Part shown: piece by piece, positions 28,520 through 39,153 of the stretch
Position numbering within the stretch: the stretch's first letter is position 1
Layout: every line of letters begins with the position of its first letter
Assembly (NCBI RefSeq): GCF_002954715.1
Contig: NZ_MSCP01000001.1
Location: 1,149,453 to 1,213,452 of the forward strand
Length of the DNA: 64,000 bases
Source of the DNA: Aliivibrio sifiae
Lineage (GTDB): Bacteria > Pseudomonadota > Gammaproteobacteria > Enterobacterales > Vibrionaceae
Reading direction: 5' to 3'
Notes under the pieces: model-generated
Database searches by the model: none
Seen by the model: only the letters and a program-made list of their open reading frames with translations
Told to the model about the DNA's origin: nothing
Translations under genes and position numbers: made by a program

Positions 28520-30541
28520 TTAATCTTTTTGATTCATTAACGCTAAATCAATCGTAATCGAAACCGCTTCATCTAAATAAGCATCTGGAACTTCATAATC
28601 TTTCGGGATATCATCAAGATTTTTAAATTCTTCTTCTTTAAGAAGTTTTTGTCTCTCATTCACTCGCGTAAGACGACGAACATCAGCCTCATCACTTTCT
28701 TTCTCACGAACTTTCTTATTCAATGAAATTGAAGTGATGTCTTTATCTGCTTTATAACGGGCAATGTCTTCTTGAATAAATCCGAATTCTTCGTCCGTTT
28801 TAATTCGCTCAACATGTTTTTTCGCTAATGGTTCAATTGTATTTGCAATCTGATTAGTTTGAGCATAACTTGCTGCTTTAATGCTATCCCAAGGGAGTGC
28901 ATTATCTTCAACACTTTCACCAGTTTCTTTTGGGTCAATCGCGGTTGGGAATGCAATATCAGGAACAACACCTAAATTTTGCGTACTACCACCATTAATT
29001 CTATAGAATTTCTGAATTGTGTATTGAACATGACCAAGTGGCTTATCAAACAGATCATAAATATGATTTAATGAACGGTGCTGCTGAACAGTACCTTTAC
29101 CAAATGAATTTTCACCTAAAATCACAGCACGGCCATAATCTTGCATTGCTGCAGCAAAAATTTCAGAGGCAGATGCACTGTAGCGATTGACTAATACTGT
29201 CATTGGACCAGTATATGAAATCTCACCATCAGTATCAGCATTAACATTTACTCGTCCATAACTATCACGAACTTGAACTACAGGACCTGAAGTAATAAAT
29301 AATCCAGATAATGCGGTTGCTTCTGTTAACGCACCACCACCATTGTTACGTAAATCAACAATAATGCCGGTAATATCTTGTTCTTTCAGTTCAGCAATCT
29401 GTTTTTTCGTATCTTCGGCTAACCCAACATAAAAGCTAGGTACTTCTAACACACCTACTTTCTTGCCGTTTTGCTCAATGACTTCAGATTTAACTGCTCT
29501 ATCTTCTAAACGGATTTTATCTCGAACAATTGTGACAGTGTGACTTTTTGAATCATTACCTTCTGGTAAGATATCAAGCTTCACTTTTGTCCCTTTTGGT
29601 CCTTTGATAAGTTGAACAACATCATCTAAACGCCATCCAATTACATCAACGATTTTTTCACCTTCTTGTCCAACACCGATAATTCGATCGCCTTCAGAAA
29701 GTTGTTTACTCGTTAATGCAGGCCCGCCCGCAACTAAAGAACGAATAACCGTATAATCATCCGTTGCTTGTAATACTGCACCGATCCCTTCTAATGAAAG
29801 ATTCATTTCAGATTGGAATTGCTCAGCATTACGAGGAGATAGATAACTGGTATGAGGATCAACTTCACGCGCAAACGCATTAATGTAAAGTTGGAACGCA
29901 TCTTCATTATGACTTTGAGTCAAACGCTTAAGCGCATTATTATAACGTTTACCTAACATCTCTTGGATTTCAGGCCAATCTTTACCTGTCATAGACAGAT
30001 TAAGAGCGTCATATTTAACACGTTTACGCCACAGTTCATTTAATTCAGCTTCATCTTTTGGCCAAGCCGCTTCAGAGCGATCAAGTTCAAGAGATTCATC
30101 AACCGCATAATCGAACTCTTTATCTAAAAGAGATAGCGCATAAACATAACGTTCAAAGCGACGTTTGAGTGATAAGTTATAGATATCAAAAGCAGCTTGA
30201 GAATCACCTACTTTTAATTGATCATCTAACTTAGTTGATAATGGGGCGAATGAAGTAAGATCGGCTTGAGTAAATATATTACGATTGTAATCAAGCATGT
30301 CTAAATATCGCTCATAAATGGCAACTGAAAAGTCGTCATCCAATGAGAAATGCTTGTAATGAGAACGTGTAAAACGAGAAGTAACACGCTTACTCGCAGT
30401 TGAATGCTGCGTTTCTGCGGTTAATACAGGTAAGTCCGTTTCTGAATACTTGGCTTCGAGAACCTTAGCTTCAAGTGCGTGTGCAGACGCTGCTAGCATA
30501 ACGCCAGCAGCAATCAGCGAGACTCTAAATCGACAATTCAT
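28520..30541 (-). CDS. prc: Tail-specific protease Prc (Tsp)
   Basis: 673 residues with a signal peptide (to about residue 22). A PDZ domain (about 240-330, SLEGIGAVLQ) leads to an S41 protease with catalytic Ser in NRYSASASEIF and Lys in ENSFGKGTVQQ, then a C-terminal DUF3340-like part. It degrades periplasmic proteins from apolar C-termini and processes FtsI and, in E. coli with NlpI, MepS. It is 17 bases after proQ, the same pair as in E. coli. A one-mismatch matS-like sequence lies at 29532. Confidence 0.97.
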   Translation of the reverse strand: MNCRFRVSLIAAGVMLAASAHALEAKVLEAKYSETDLPVLTAETQHSTASKRVTSRFTRSHYKHFSLDDDFSVAIYERYLDMLDYNRNIFTQADLTSFAPLSTKLDDQLKVGDSQAAFDIYNLSLKRRFERYVYALSLLDKEFDYAVDESLELDRSEAAWPKDEAELNELWRKRVKYDALNLSMTGKDWPEIQEMLGKRYNNALKRLTQSHNEDAFQLYINAFAREVDPHTSYLSPRNAEQFQSEMNLSLEGIGAVLQATDDYTVIRSLVAGGPALTSKQLSEGDRIIGVGQEGEKIVDVIGWRLDDVVQLIKGPKGTKVKLDILPEGNDSKSHTVTIVRDKIRLEDRAVKSEVIEQNGKKVGVLEVPSFYVGLAEDTKKQIAELKEQDITGIIVDLRNNGGGALTEATALSGLFITSGPVVQVRDSYGRVNVNADTDGEISYTGPMTVLVNRYSASASEIFAAAMQDYGRAVILGENSFGKGTVQQHRSLNHIYDLFDKPLGHVQYTIQKFYRINGGSTQNLGVVPDIAFPTAIDPKETGESVEDNALPWDSIKAASYAQTNQIANTIEPLAKKHVERIKTDEEFGFIQEDIARYKADKDITSISLNKKVREKESDEADVRRLTRVNERQKLLKEEEFKNLDDIPKDYEVPDAYLDEAVSITIDLALMNQKD

Positions 30542-30558
30542 GCGTCGGGAGTGCTCCT

Positions 30559-31188
30559 TTATGAACGAAGATTCTCCGCTTTAACAACCATTTGCAGGCC
30601 GTTCGATAAGCGAATTCGTACATCATCCTTGTTAATTTCAACGATTGTCGCAGGCATATTACCTTTACCCATGTTCACGCTTACGTTGTTACCAACAGTA
30701 ATTTCATCTGCGTTTAGAGCACGAGTTTCAACTGGCTGTTCTACTTTTTTCGCAGCAGCAGGTTGAGGGCGACGCTTAGGTGGAGTAGCAGCACGAGCTG
30801 TTTTCTTAGCTTTTGCTTCTTCTCTTACTTTTTTAGCTTGCTCTTTACGACGAGCAGCTACTTTTGCTTTGCTCTCTTCAAGAGTAGCTTTAGCGTGTTC
30901 AATGTGCTCTTCTTCTAGTTCACCACAAGGGTTACCATCTAAATCAACACGAGATGCGCCCGGCTTAACACCGTGTAGGTAACGCCAAGAAGATGTGTAT
31001 TGACGTAAACCAGCACGTAGCTGAGTTTTACTTACTTTAGGATCATCGCTTAAACGCTCAGATAAGTCTTGGAAGATACCAATTTTAAGAGGTTTAGCTT
31101 CGCCTTCTAAGATAAAGCATTTCGGGAAGCGTTCAGCAATGTATGCAATTACTTCTTTGCTGTTCGCTAATTTTTCAGAGTTTTCCAT
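30559..31188 (-). CDS. proQ: RNA chaperone ProQ
   Basis: 209 residues. The N-terminal FinO-like RNA-binding domain (about 1-120, with [22 protein letters not shown]) is followed by a basic Lys/Ala-rich linker and a C-terminal Tudor-like domain (about 155-209, [20 protein letters not shown]). ProQ binds structured sRNAs and mRNA 3' ends. AGGAAAC lies before the ATG; prc follows in the same operon. Confidence 0.96.
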   Translation of the reverse strand: MENSEKLANSKEVIAYIAERFPKCFILEGEAKPLKIGIFQDLSERLSDDPKVSKTQLRAGLRQYTSSWRYLHGVKPGASRVDLDGNPCGELEEEHIEHAKATLEESKAKVAARRKEQAKKVREEAKAKKTARAATPPKRRPQPAAAKKVEQPVETRALNADEITVGNNVSVNMGKGNMPATIVEINKDDVRIRLSNGLQMVVKAENLRS

Positions 31189-31293
31189 GTAGTTTCCTGA
31201 TAGTACGGTTTAGCCCGTATTTAGGTGTATTTCTAGTAAAGATATTCCGCTATTATAGATACTTAAGCGTGAAAAACCACTACTGAAGGAAAA

Positions 31294-31746
31294 TTAAAGT
31301 CTCTTTTCTGCTTCTTTCATGAAATCAATCAGTCCTTTTTCGTCAATTTCACTAAATCGTGCAATTTTTGGACTATCAATATCCAGCACTCCTGCTAGTT
31401 TTCCATTTTTATAAAATGGGATCACAATTTCAGAGTTACTTTCAGCATCACAAGCAATATGTCCTTCAAATTGATGCACATCATTTATACGTTGAACTGT
31501 TTCAGTAGCAAAAGCGGTTCCACAAACCCCTTTACCTATCTTAATTCGAATACAAGCAGGTTTACCTTGAAATGGCCCTAACACTAATTCATCTTCTTTA
31601 AACAAATAAAAACCAACCCAATTAATGTTATCCAATTCCATATTCAGCAATGCACTGATATTCGCAAGGTTTGCAATAAAGTCTGTTTCGCCTTCTATCA
31701 GCCCTATCGCTTGCTGAGTCAAACGTTTGTAATGTTTTAATTCCAT
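31294..31746 (-). CDS. msrC: Free methionine-(R)-sulfoxide reductase MsrC (YebR)
   Basis: 150 residues from ATG 31746 (MELKHYKRLTQQAI), with AAGGAAAA ahead; longer upstream starts overlap the divergent ABC gene and are less likely. One GAF domain with the three conserved Cys at 65, 75 and 99 (ACIRIKIGKGVCGTAF, HIACDAESNS). It reduces free methionine-R-sulfoxide with thioredoxin. The place next to proQ-prc and divergent from the let genes is as in E. coli. Confidence 0.95.
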   Translation of the reverse strand: MELKHYKRLTQQAIGLIEGETDFIANLANISALLNMELDNINWVGFYLFKEDELVLGPFQGKPACIRIKIGKGVCGTAFATETVQRINDVHQFEGHIACDAESNSEIVIPFYKNGKLAGVLDIDSPKIARFSEIDEKGLIDFMKEAEKRL

Positions 31747-31831
31747 TTGTAATTTTCCTTTATTCACTTGCGACTCGTTATATACTGAGTACAATGCCTC
31801 GATAAAAACAGTAATAGGAATCACTCTCATT

Positions 31832-33625
31832 ATGAGCAATGTCAATTCATCTACAATTAACTGGAATTGGTTATTAAGGCAAGCAAAAACCTATAAAAAA
31901 CGATTGGTTTTTGCAAATCTCATCGCAATCATAGCTACCTTGATTAGTGTGCCTATTCCATTATTAATGCCATTAATGGTTGATGAGATCTTATTAAACA
32001 AACCATCAACCGGTATTGAATTATTAAATACAATGCTCCCTACATTTTGGCAGGGACCTTTTGGCTATATCTTTTTGGTGCTTGTTTTAGTCATTCTTAT
32101 GCGTGTCGTTAGCCAAATACTAAACATTTATCAAGGAAGACAGTTCACCCTAGTATCTAAAACCATTACCTATCAAATCCGCCTTCAGTTATTAGACAAG
32201 TTAAGTCGTATAAGTATGAAGGAATACGAGTCTCGTGGCAGTGGTGGTATTAACTCTCATATAATTACAGACATAGATACTATTGATAAGTTCCTCGGCC
32301 CGACACTCAGTCGCTTTATTGTGTCCTTTTTAACCGTTATTGGAACTGCTGGAGTTCTGTTATGGATAAACTGGCAGCTTGGCTTATTTATCCTTCTGGT
32401 TAACCCTATTGTTATCTATTTATCTCGTAAGCTAGGAAATCGCGTAAAAGATCTTAAACGAAAAGAAAATCAATCGTATGAACGCTTCCAAACCCGTTTA
32501 ATTGAAACCTTAGATGGAATCTACCAATTACGAGCATCAAATCGTGAGCGTATCTTCTTAAATCAGCTAAAAACTCAAGCGGATGAAATAAGACACAGTG
32601 CCGACCAATTTGCTTGGCAATCGGAGGCTGCGGGACGACTTTCCTTCTTACTTTTTTTACTAGGTTTTGAGCTTTTTCGTGCAGCAGCCATGGTTATGGT
32701 GTTGATCAGTGATTTAAGTATTGGGCAAATGTTTGCGATATTTAGTTACTTATGGGTGATGCTATCTCCTATTCAAGAACTACTTAATATTCAGTTTTCT
32801 TGGTATGGGGCTTCAGCCGCATTAAAACGAATCAACACACTCCTACATATTGATGAAGAGCCAAAAGTCAGTTCAACAGTCGATCCGTTCCATCAAGAAA
32901 CCGCCACTGAAATAACCATTAACAATTTAAATTTTAGTTATAACGATGAAAACCAAGTATTAAATGATCTCTCTTTAACAATACGAGCAGGTGAAAAAGT
33001 TGCCTTAGTTGGGGCCAGTGGTGGTGGGAAATCAACGCTTATTCAACTATTATTAGGGTTATATCAACCAACTGATGGTCATATCCTTTTCAACGGACAT
33101 AATACGAAAGACATCGGTTTTGAAAATATTAGAAACCAAATCTCGGTTGTATTACAGCAACCTATACTATTTAACGATACACTAAGGCATAATCTAACCT
33201 TAGGATCAGACTATTCTGATGATTTATTGTGGAATGCACTTGATGTCGCACAACTGCAAGATGTGGTAATTCAACTAACAGATGGATTAAACACACAAAT
33301 CGGTCGCCAAGGCGTTAAGCTTTCAGGTGGTCAACGTCAGAGATTGGCTATCGCAAGAATGGTGTTAACTGATCCTAAATTTGTTATTTTAGATGAAGCT
33401 ACGTCAGCATTAGATACTGCAACAGAAGCAGCGTTACATAAGGCATTAAGTGAATTCTTAATAGGAAGAACAACATTGATTGTTGCGCACCGTTTAAGTG
33501 CCGTAAAACAAGCCGATACCATTTATGTATTAGATGATGGTAAAGTGTCTCAGTCAGGCACACATCATGAACTGGTTACACAGCAAGGACTGTATCAAAC
33601 TCTATATGGATCAATTCAAAGTTAA
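31832..33625 (+). CDS. ABC exporter (fused membrane and ATPase domains) linked to letAB
   Basis: 597 residues: six transmembrane helices (about 20-310) and an ATPase domain with Walker A GASGGGKST (near 395), Q loop VVLQQPILF, signature LSGGQRQRLAIARM and Walker B FVILDEATSALD. It is a homodimeric half-transporter of the MsbA/lipid-peptide exporter type, in the inner membrane. It lies 17 bases before letA on the same strand, so co-transcription with letAB is likely; E. coli has no such gene here. The substrate is unknown; lipid or peptide export both fit. Confidence 0.9.
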   Translation: MSNVNSSTINWNWLLRQAKTYKKRLVFANLIAIIATLISVPIPLLMPLMVDEILLNKPSTGIELLNTMLPTFWQGPFGYIFLVLVLVILMRVVSQILNIYQGRQFTLVSKTITYQIRLQLLDKLSRISMKEYESRGSGGINSHIITDIDTIDKFLGPTLSRFIVSFLTVIGTAGVLLWINWQLGLFILLVNPIVIYLSRKLGNRVKDLKRKENQSYERFQTRLIETLDGIYQLRASNRERIFLNQLKTQADEIRHSADQFAWQSEAAGRLSFLLFLLGFELFRAAAMVMVLISDLSIGQMFAIFSYLWVMLSPIQELLNIQFSWYGASAALKRINTLLHIDEEPKVSSTVDPFHQETATEITINNLNFSYNDENQVLNDLSLTIRAGEKVALVGASGGGKSTLIQLLLGLYQPTDGHILFNGHNTKDIGFENIRNQISVVLQQPILFNDTLRHNLTLGSDYSDDLLWNALDVAQLQDVVIQLTDGLNTQIGRQGVKLSGGQRQRLAIARMVLTDPKFVILDEATSALDTATEAALHKALSEFLIGRTTLIVAHRLSAVKQADTIYVLDDGKVSQSGTHHELVTQQGLYQTLYGSIQS

Positions 33626-33642
33626 TAGATTGGATATAAACC

Positions 33643-34869
33643 GTGGAAGACGCTAAATTTCGTCGCTGCCACGGCTGTGATCTTGTCGTTAAAGTAGCGA
33701 AGGTAGAAAGAAAGCAGAATGCACACTGCCCTCGCTGCAATACACAACTGTATCGTGGTAATCGAATTTCATTAAACAGTGATTTAGCTATCGCTATTGC
33801 TGCGTTGTTGCTATTTATACCTTCGCATTTCTTTCCTATGGTCACCATTCAATTGTTTGGTGTCATGATCCCTGCCACGCTGCCTTCAGGAACCATCACT
33901 CTAATGGGTGAAGGCTTTCCTATGCTTGGATTATTAATTTTATTTTGTAGCTCTATAGTTCCGTTTCTTGTTTGTGGCTCGGTCGTTACTGCGCATTTAG
34001 CACTCAGACGAAAATGGTTTACTTTATTTAGAAGCAGCATTTCAACCATTCAGCATTTAAAGGATTGGATGATGTTGGATGTTTTTCTCGTAAGCTTAGC
34101 TATTGCGTGTTTTAAAATACAAGATCATGCCGATATATTCATTGGTTCCGGTCTGTACGGTCTCATCCTACTGCAATTTGTTACCTCGTTATTATTAACA
34201 CACGTGAGTGCAAGACGTTATTGGCGAGTATGGCAAAGAAAACATCAACAACATATTGAAGCACCAATTAGTGAGCCCGAAGAGTCTGTTCATTGTGGGC
34301 ATTGCCACTTCACACAACAAAAAGGCAGTCACTGTATCCGCTGTAAACGTCCGATACATTCAAGAAAACCAAAGTCCATACAGAAAACATGGACCTATTT
34401 ACTTACTGCTGCAATATTTATCATTCCTGCAAATATTCTCTCTATCTCTATACTATTAACTAACGGTAAGCGATTAGAAGATACAATATTTTCAGGGGTT
34501 GCAGGATTAATAAAAACCGATATGTATGGCATTGCCATTATCATCTTTGTTGCAAGTATCATTGTACCTGTCGCTAAAATTCTTGGCTTAGGCTATTTAT
34601 TATTATGCGTTCAATTTAAACGAACCGTTTTTCATCGTCAAAGAATGTCAATATATGTGGCCGTAAAATGGATAGGTAAATGGTCCGTAATGGATTTGTT
34701 TGTAATCTCGATTATGATGACATTAATCGATCGTGGACAAATTCTAGATTTCACTCCCGGCCTTGGTGCCGTTGCCTTTGGCTTAGTTGTGGTATTCACC
34801 ATGCTAGCCGCTGAAAGTTTTGATTCTCGTTTAATTTGGGATAATTATGAGCGAAGCAAAAAATCTTGA
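33643..34869 (+). CDS. letA: LetA (YebS), inner-membrane partner of LetB
   Basis: 408 residues from GTG 33643. PqiA/LetA family: two zinc-ribbon Cys pairs (CHGCDLVV...CPRC at 5-29; CGHCHFTQQ...CIRC near 218-234) each ahead of four transmembrane helices. LetA sits in the inner membrane and is thought to load lipids into the LetB tunnel for transport between membranes. It overlaps letB by 23 bases, so the two are coupled. Confidence 0.93.
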   Translation: MEDAKFRRCHGCDLVVKVAKVERKQNAHCPRCNTQLYRGNRISLNSDLAIAIAALLLFIPSHFFPMVTIQLFGVMIPATLPSGTITLMGEGFPMLGLLILFCSSIVPFLVCGSVVTAHLALRRKWFTLFRSSISTIQHLKDWMMLDVFLVSLAIACFKIQDHADIFIGSGLYGLILLQFVTSLLLTHVSARRYWRVWQRKHQQHIEAPISEPEESVHCGHCHFTQQKGSHCIRCKRPIHSRKPKSIQKTWTYLLTAAIFIIPANILSISILLTNGKRLEDTIFSGVAGLIKTDMYGIAIIIFVASIIVPVAKILGLGYLLLCVQFKRTVFHRQRMSIYVAVKWIGKWSVMDLFVISIMMTLIDRGQILDFTPGLGAVAFGLVVVFTMLAAESFDSRLIWDNYERSKKS

Positions 34870-37483
34870 TTCATCTATTGAACAAGTAAACATCAAAAAC
34901 GAACGAGGGATATCTCCACTTTGGATGCTACCCCTTCTTGCCCTATGTCTTGGGGGCTGGTTAGTTTATTCTGCTTTTATGGAAGCAGGCCAACGTGTTC
35001 AAATCTATTTTGATGATGCGCAAGGTTTGATTGCCGGTCGCACGACCATTCGTTATCAAGGTCTTGAAGTCGGTATGGTGAAAAACATCACGTTATCTGA
35101 AGACCTGTCTAATATTTATGTCGATGCAGATATTTATCCAGAAGCATCAAGTCTCCTGAAAGATAACACTCAGTTTTGGCTTGTTAAGCCTCAAGCCTCT
35201 TTAACCGGTATCTCAGGGTTAGATGCATTGGTTTCCGGTAACTACATCGCTATTTTACCCGGTTCAGGTGAGGCAAAAACGACATTTACGGCATTAGCAA
35301 ACTCTCCTGCGATACAGCCAGATACCACTGGATTAAGTGTCACTTTAAGATCTAAAGATTTAGGTTCTATTTCTGTTGGTTCAAAAATCTATTACAAAAA
35401 AATCCCAATTGGTGAAGTGTATAATTTCAAATTAGACCAAGAAACCGATAACGTTCGAATTAAAGCACTTATCCAAGAAGACTACGCGCATTTAATTACG
35501 TCAAAAAGCCGTTTTTGGAATGCGAGTGGCATTGGTGCTAATATTGGTTTTAATGGTGTTGATGTACAGTTTGAAAGCTTATCTGCATTAATTGGAGGCG
35601 CCATAGCCGTCGATTCACCTGACGATGGTGCTGAAATAGAAAATGGTAAAGAGTTCCGCCTTTATTCCAACATTAAAACGGCTGGTCGTGGTATTCCCAT
35701 CAAAATAACATTGCCTGATAACAACCAAGTCAGCCCTAATGGTTCTGCGATTATGTATCGTGGCCTTGAAATTGGTCAAATCAACAGCTTAAAACTGTCT
35801 GATGATAAAAAAGACATCATCGCTTCTGCCACTATTGAGCCTTCTTTTAGTGATTACCTTAATAATGGTTCTCGCTTTGTGCTTGAAGAAGCTAAGTTAG
35901 GTCTTTCTGGTGTAGAAAATATTGGTAACCTTGTTCGTGGTAATTTCCTTACTTTAATCCCTGGTAACGGTGAAAAATCACGAGCATTCACTGCGGTAAG
36001 AAAACCAGAACTTATCAAGCAAGATGCAAAAGCACTTACCTTTTCATTGTATGCCGACCGCTCTTTTGGGTTAACACCAGATACCACAATCTTATATAAA
36101 GGTATTAAAGTTGGCTCAGTAACTCACGTTGCCTTGGTTAATGATCAAGTGAAATTCGATGTAATGATTTTTGAAAAATACAAACATCTAATTAAATCTA
36201 ACAACAAATTCTTTGTCTCTGGCAGCGTTTCAGCAGAGTTAACTGACTCTGGTGTCAATATTGATATCCCACCAACGCAAGCGTTAATCTCAGGTTCAAT
36301 AAGCTTCACCAGTGAAGGCAAAGGCTACAAACAAAAAAGCTATACTTTATTTAAAAATAATTCTCTTGCAGAGCTAGCACAGTTCAAGACGGAGAAGAGT
36401 ACTGAATTGACTCTATTTAGCCCTGAGTTACCGCCTATTACTAAGAACAGCCCTATTTTATATCGTAATCTTGTGGTCGGAAAAATTACCGATTTCAGCT
36501 TAGGTAATGATGGCGTCAACATTAAAGTAAACATTGAAAAGCAATACGCACACTTAATCCAAGACGATACTGTATTTTGGAACTACTCCGGCGTGAATGT
36601 CGAAGCAAGTTTAAGTGGTGTGAATATTCAAGCGGCACCACTTATGTCAATGATCCGGGGTGGTATTGGTTTTGACAATATGCAAGGCGTCGAAAATAAA
36701 TTAGGCAAAAAATGGAAACTGTACTCAAACCTATCTGAAGCACAAGAATTTGGTAAAATCATTGCCTTTACTGCGAAAGACAGTAACTCCATATCAAAAG
36801 GAACCTTAATTAAGTACAAAGGTGTTTCTGTTGGTGAGATAAGTAGAATTACACCAAACTTTAAGCAAGGTAATGTTTATGTACAAGCTCGTATCTATCC
36901 TGAATACGTAGATCAAATTGCCGTATCTGGCAGCCATTTTTGGGTTGTTAAACCAAACATCAGCCTCTCTGGTGCTGAAAATTTAGACACATTACTTGGC
37001 AGTTATATTCAAGTAACTCCTGGTGATGGAAAAGCTCGAACTCAATTTAGCTTAACAGACCAACCTCAAAGTAATGAGTATATCTCTTATACTTTAGAGT
37101 CTATTACACGCGGCTCTGTAAAAGTGGGCACTCCTATTTTATTTAGAGAAATGGAAGTTGGAGAAGTAACCGATGTTAAATTAGGTGATTTATCCGACCG
37201 TGTTATTTTCACTATCGGCATTGATCCTGACTTTGGATACCTTGTACGTGAAAATACCGTTTTTTGGAATGTATCTGGTGTAAATATGTCAATAGGCTTA
37301 AGCGGGGCAAAAGTACAGGCTGGTACCGTTGATAGCATCTTACGTGGTGGTATTGCATTCTCGACTCCTGATGATGAAGCATTACAACCGAAAGCAAAAG
37401 CAAACAAATCGTATTTATTATATAAATCAGCTGAAGAAGATTGGCCTTTGTGGAATGCAGCAATACCGAATCCAAACAAATAA
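34847..37483 (+). CDS. letB: LetB (YebT), seven-MCE-domain lipid tunnel
   Basis: 878 residues (E. coli 877). One N-terminal anchor helix (about 22-41) then seven MCE repeats, each recognisable by a [KR]Y[KR]GxxVGxV-type strand: RYQGLEVGMV, YYKKIPIGEV, MYRGLEIGQI, LYKGIKVGSV, LYRNLVVGKI, KYKGVSVGEI, LFREMEVGEV. The stacked hexameric rings form a tube across the periplasm for phospholipid movement. A terminator follows. Confidence 0.96.
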   Translation: MSEAKNLDSSIEQVNIKNERGISPLWMLPLLALCLGGWLVYSAFMEAGQRVQIYFDDAQGLIAGRTTIRYQGLEVGMVKNITLSEDLSNIYVDADIYPEASSLLKDNTQFWLVKPQASLTGISGLDALVSGNYIAILPGSGEAKTTFTALANSPAIQPDTTGLSVTLRSKDLGSISVGSKIYYKKIPIGEVYNFKLDQETDNVRIKALIQEDYAHLITSKSRFWNASGIGANIGFNGVDVQFESLSALIGGAIAVDSPDDGAEIENGKEFRLYSNIKTAGRGIPIKITLPDNNQVSPNGSAIMYRGLEIGQINSLKLSDDKKDIIASATIEPSFSDYLNNGSRFVLEEAKLGLSGVENIGNLVRGNFLTLIPGNGEKSRAFTAVRKPELIKQDAKALTFSLYADRSFGLTPDTTILYKGIKVGSVTHVALVNDQVKFDVMIFEKYKHLIKSNNKFFVSGSVSAELTDSGVNIDIPPTQALISGSISFTSEGKGYKQKSYTLFKNNSLAELAQFKTEKSTELTLFSPELPPITKNSPILYRNLVVGKITDFSLGNDGVNIKVNIEKQYAHLIQDDTVFWNYSGVNVEASLSGVNIQAAPLMSMIRGGIGFDNMQGVENKLGKKWKLYSNLSEAQEFGKIIAFTAKDSNSISKGTLIKYKGVSVGEISRITPNFKQGNVYVQARIYPEYVDQIAVSGSHFWVVKPNISLSGAENLDTLLGSYIQVTPGDGKARTQFSLTDQPQSNEYISYTLESITRGSVKVGTPILFREMEVGEVTDVKLGDLSDRVIFTIGIDPDFGYLVRENTVFWNVSGVNMSIGLSGAKVQAGTVDSILRGGIAFSTPDDEALQPKAKANKSYLLYKSAEEDWPLWNAAIPNPNK

Positions 37484-37508
37484 TATACCAATAAAATAGT
37501 TAAATTCA

Positions 37509-37541
37509 GGCAACCAAACTTCACATTGGTTGCCTTTTTTT
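37509..37541 (+). terminator. letB terminator
   Basis: Perfect nine-base arms GGCAACCAA / TTGGTTGCC with an eight-base loop and seven T, 26 bases after the letB stop. Confidence 0.95.
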
Positions 37542-37644
37542 ATTTAAGCCCTTAATTTACCCTATAATCTACAGATTCCATTTAGACAATACTGTTAATT
37601 GCGTTTACACTCCCTGCCATAACATCATCCTATGAGATTCATTC

Positions 37645-39066
37645 GTGCACGATAATATTTTTCTACCTGAAGCCTTCTTAGCACAAGTACAGGAAACCAT
37701 GCCTTCCCATCTTTCAATGGAAGACTTTGTTGCCGCTTGTAAACGCCCTTTACGCCGTAGCATTCGTGTAAATACATTAAAAAACAGTGTAGAAGAATTT
37801 AAACAGCGCGCCGATGAAAAACAATGGAAGCTAGAACCCGTTCCTTGGTGTGATACAGGTTTTTGGATCACTCGACCAGAAACAGACACTGTAAAATTAG
37901 GCAGTACTGCTGAACACATGTCAGGGCTATTCTATATTCAAGAAGCAAGCTCTATGATGCCTGTTACCGCATTATTGAAAGATAATGATGATATTGAAAT
38001 GGCCTTAGATATGGCTTCAGCTCCGGGTTCTAAAACGACACAACTTGCCGCAGGAATGAAAAACCAAGGAGCACTTGTTGCCAATGAGTTTTCCTCAAGC
38101 CGTGTAAAAGTGTTGTGTTCTAACGTTCAACGTTGTGGCGTAAGTAACGTTGCCCTTACCCATTTTGATGGCCGAGTATTCGGTGGTTGGTTACCTGAAA
38201 CCTTCGATTCTATTTTATTAGATGCGCCTTGTTCTGGAGAAGGAACTATCCGTAAAGATCCAGATGCCATGCATAACTGGAGCCCAGAGTCAGTCATTGA
38301 AATTGGTGATACTCAACGCGATCTCATCGAAAGTGCTTTTCATGCCCTTAAACCGGGTGGCGTAATGGTTTATTCGACTTGTACGTTAAATCATCAAGAA
38401 AACCAGAATATTTGCCAACACTTAGTAGAGCAATTTGGTGACGCGGTCACGTTTGAGCCTTTGGGTGATCTTTTTGAAAATGCAGAAAAAGCCTTAACTA
38501 AAGAAGGTTTTTTGCATATCTACCCGCAGATCTTTGATAGTGAAGGTTTCTTTGTTGCTAAAATCCGAAAGAATTCAGCAACGGTAGCACCTGAAGTTAA
38601 AAAGCGTTTAGGTAAATTCCCATTTTCACTCGCATCAAGCAAAGAAATCAAAGACATTGAAGCAGAATTAAAAACGACATTAGCACTTTCTGTTCCAGAA
38701 ACGAATGAATTATGGATCCGCGACAAAGAAGTATGGGCTTTCCCTAAACGTATGAAACCATTAATTGGTGAAATGCGTTATCACCGTATTGGCTTTAAAC
38801 TCGCGGAAACTCATAAGAAGGGTTACCGCTGGCAGCATGAAGCTATTATGGCTTTAGCTGATACAAATAACCCTACTGCTTGTGAACTGACCACTGAACA
38901 AGCTCGTGAATGGTATATGGGTCGTGACGTACGTCCTGAATCGATAGGTAAAGGCGAAACTATTGTCACTTACTGCGGAGCAGTCATTGGCTTAGGAAAA
39001 TGGGTTGGTAATCGAATTAAAAATGGCTTACCTAGAGAGTTAGTTCGTGACGGTAATTTATTTTAA
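37645..39066 (+). CDS. rsmF: 16S rRNA m5C1407 methyltransferase RsmF (YebU)
   Basis: 473 residues from GTG 37645 ([21 protein letters not shown]), which aligns with the E. coli start. NOL1/NOP2/Sun fold: SAM motif [15 protein letters not shown], catalytic Cys in [14 protein letters not shown] and in [12 protein letters not shown], then C-terminal PUA-like domains. It methylates C1407 of 16S rRNA in the 30S subunit. Order letB-rsmF is as in E. coli, but here a terminator separates them. A matS-like sequence with one mismatch is at 38438. Confidence 0.96.
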   Translation: MHDNIFLPEAFLAQVQETMPSHLSMEDFVAACKRPLRRSIRVNTLKNSVEEFKQRADEKQWKLEPVPWCDTGFWITRPETDTVKLGSTAEHMSGLFYIQEASSMMPVTALLKDNDDIEMALDMASAPGSKTTQLAAGMKNQGALVANEFSSSRVKVLCSNVQRCGVSNVALTHFDGRVFGGWLPETFDSILLDAPCSGEGTIRKDPDAMHNWSPESVIEIGDTQRDLIESAFHALKPGGVMVYSTCTLNHQENQNICQHLVEQFGDAVTFEPLGDLFENAEKALTKEGFLHIYPQIFDSEGFFVAKIRKNSATVAPEVKKRLGKFPFSLASSKEIKDIEAELKTTLALSVPETNELWIRDKEVWAFPKRMKPLIGEMRYHRIGFKLAETHKKGYRWQHEAIMALADTNNPTACELTTEQAREWYMGRDVRPESIGKGETIVTYCGAVIGLGKWVGNRIKNGLPRELVRDGNLF

Positions 39067-39084
39067 ATACACGATCTAGAACCA

Positions 39085-39119
39085 TCGTACAGCTCATCCA
39101 ATTCAGATAAGCTGTACGA
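39085..39119. promoter_or_regulatory. Hairpin between rsmF and the ThrE-type gene
   Basis: Perfect ten-base arms TCGTACAGCT / AGCTGTACGA with a 15-base loop, ending 35 bases before the likely start of the next gene. No T-run follows, so either a weak rsmF terminator, an mRNA leader hairpin, or a protein site. Confidence 0.5.
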
Positions 39120-39153
39120 GTTGGTTAGATACAGACAATTTAGGGATATGGAC

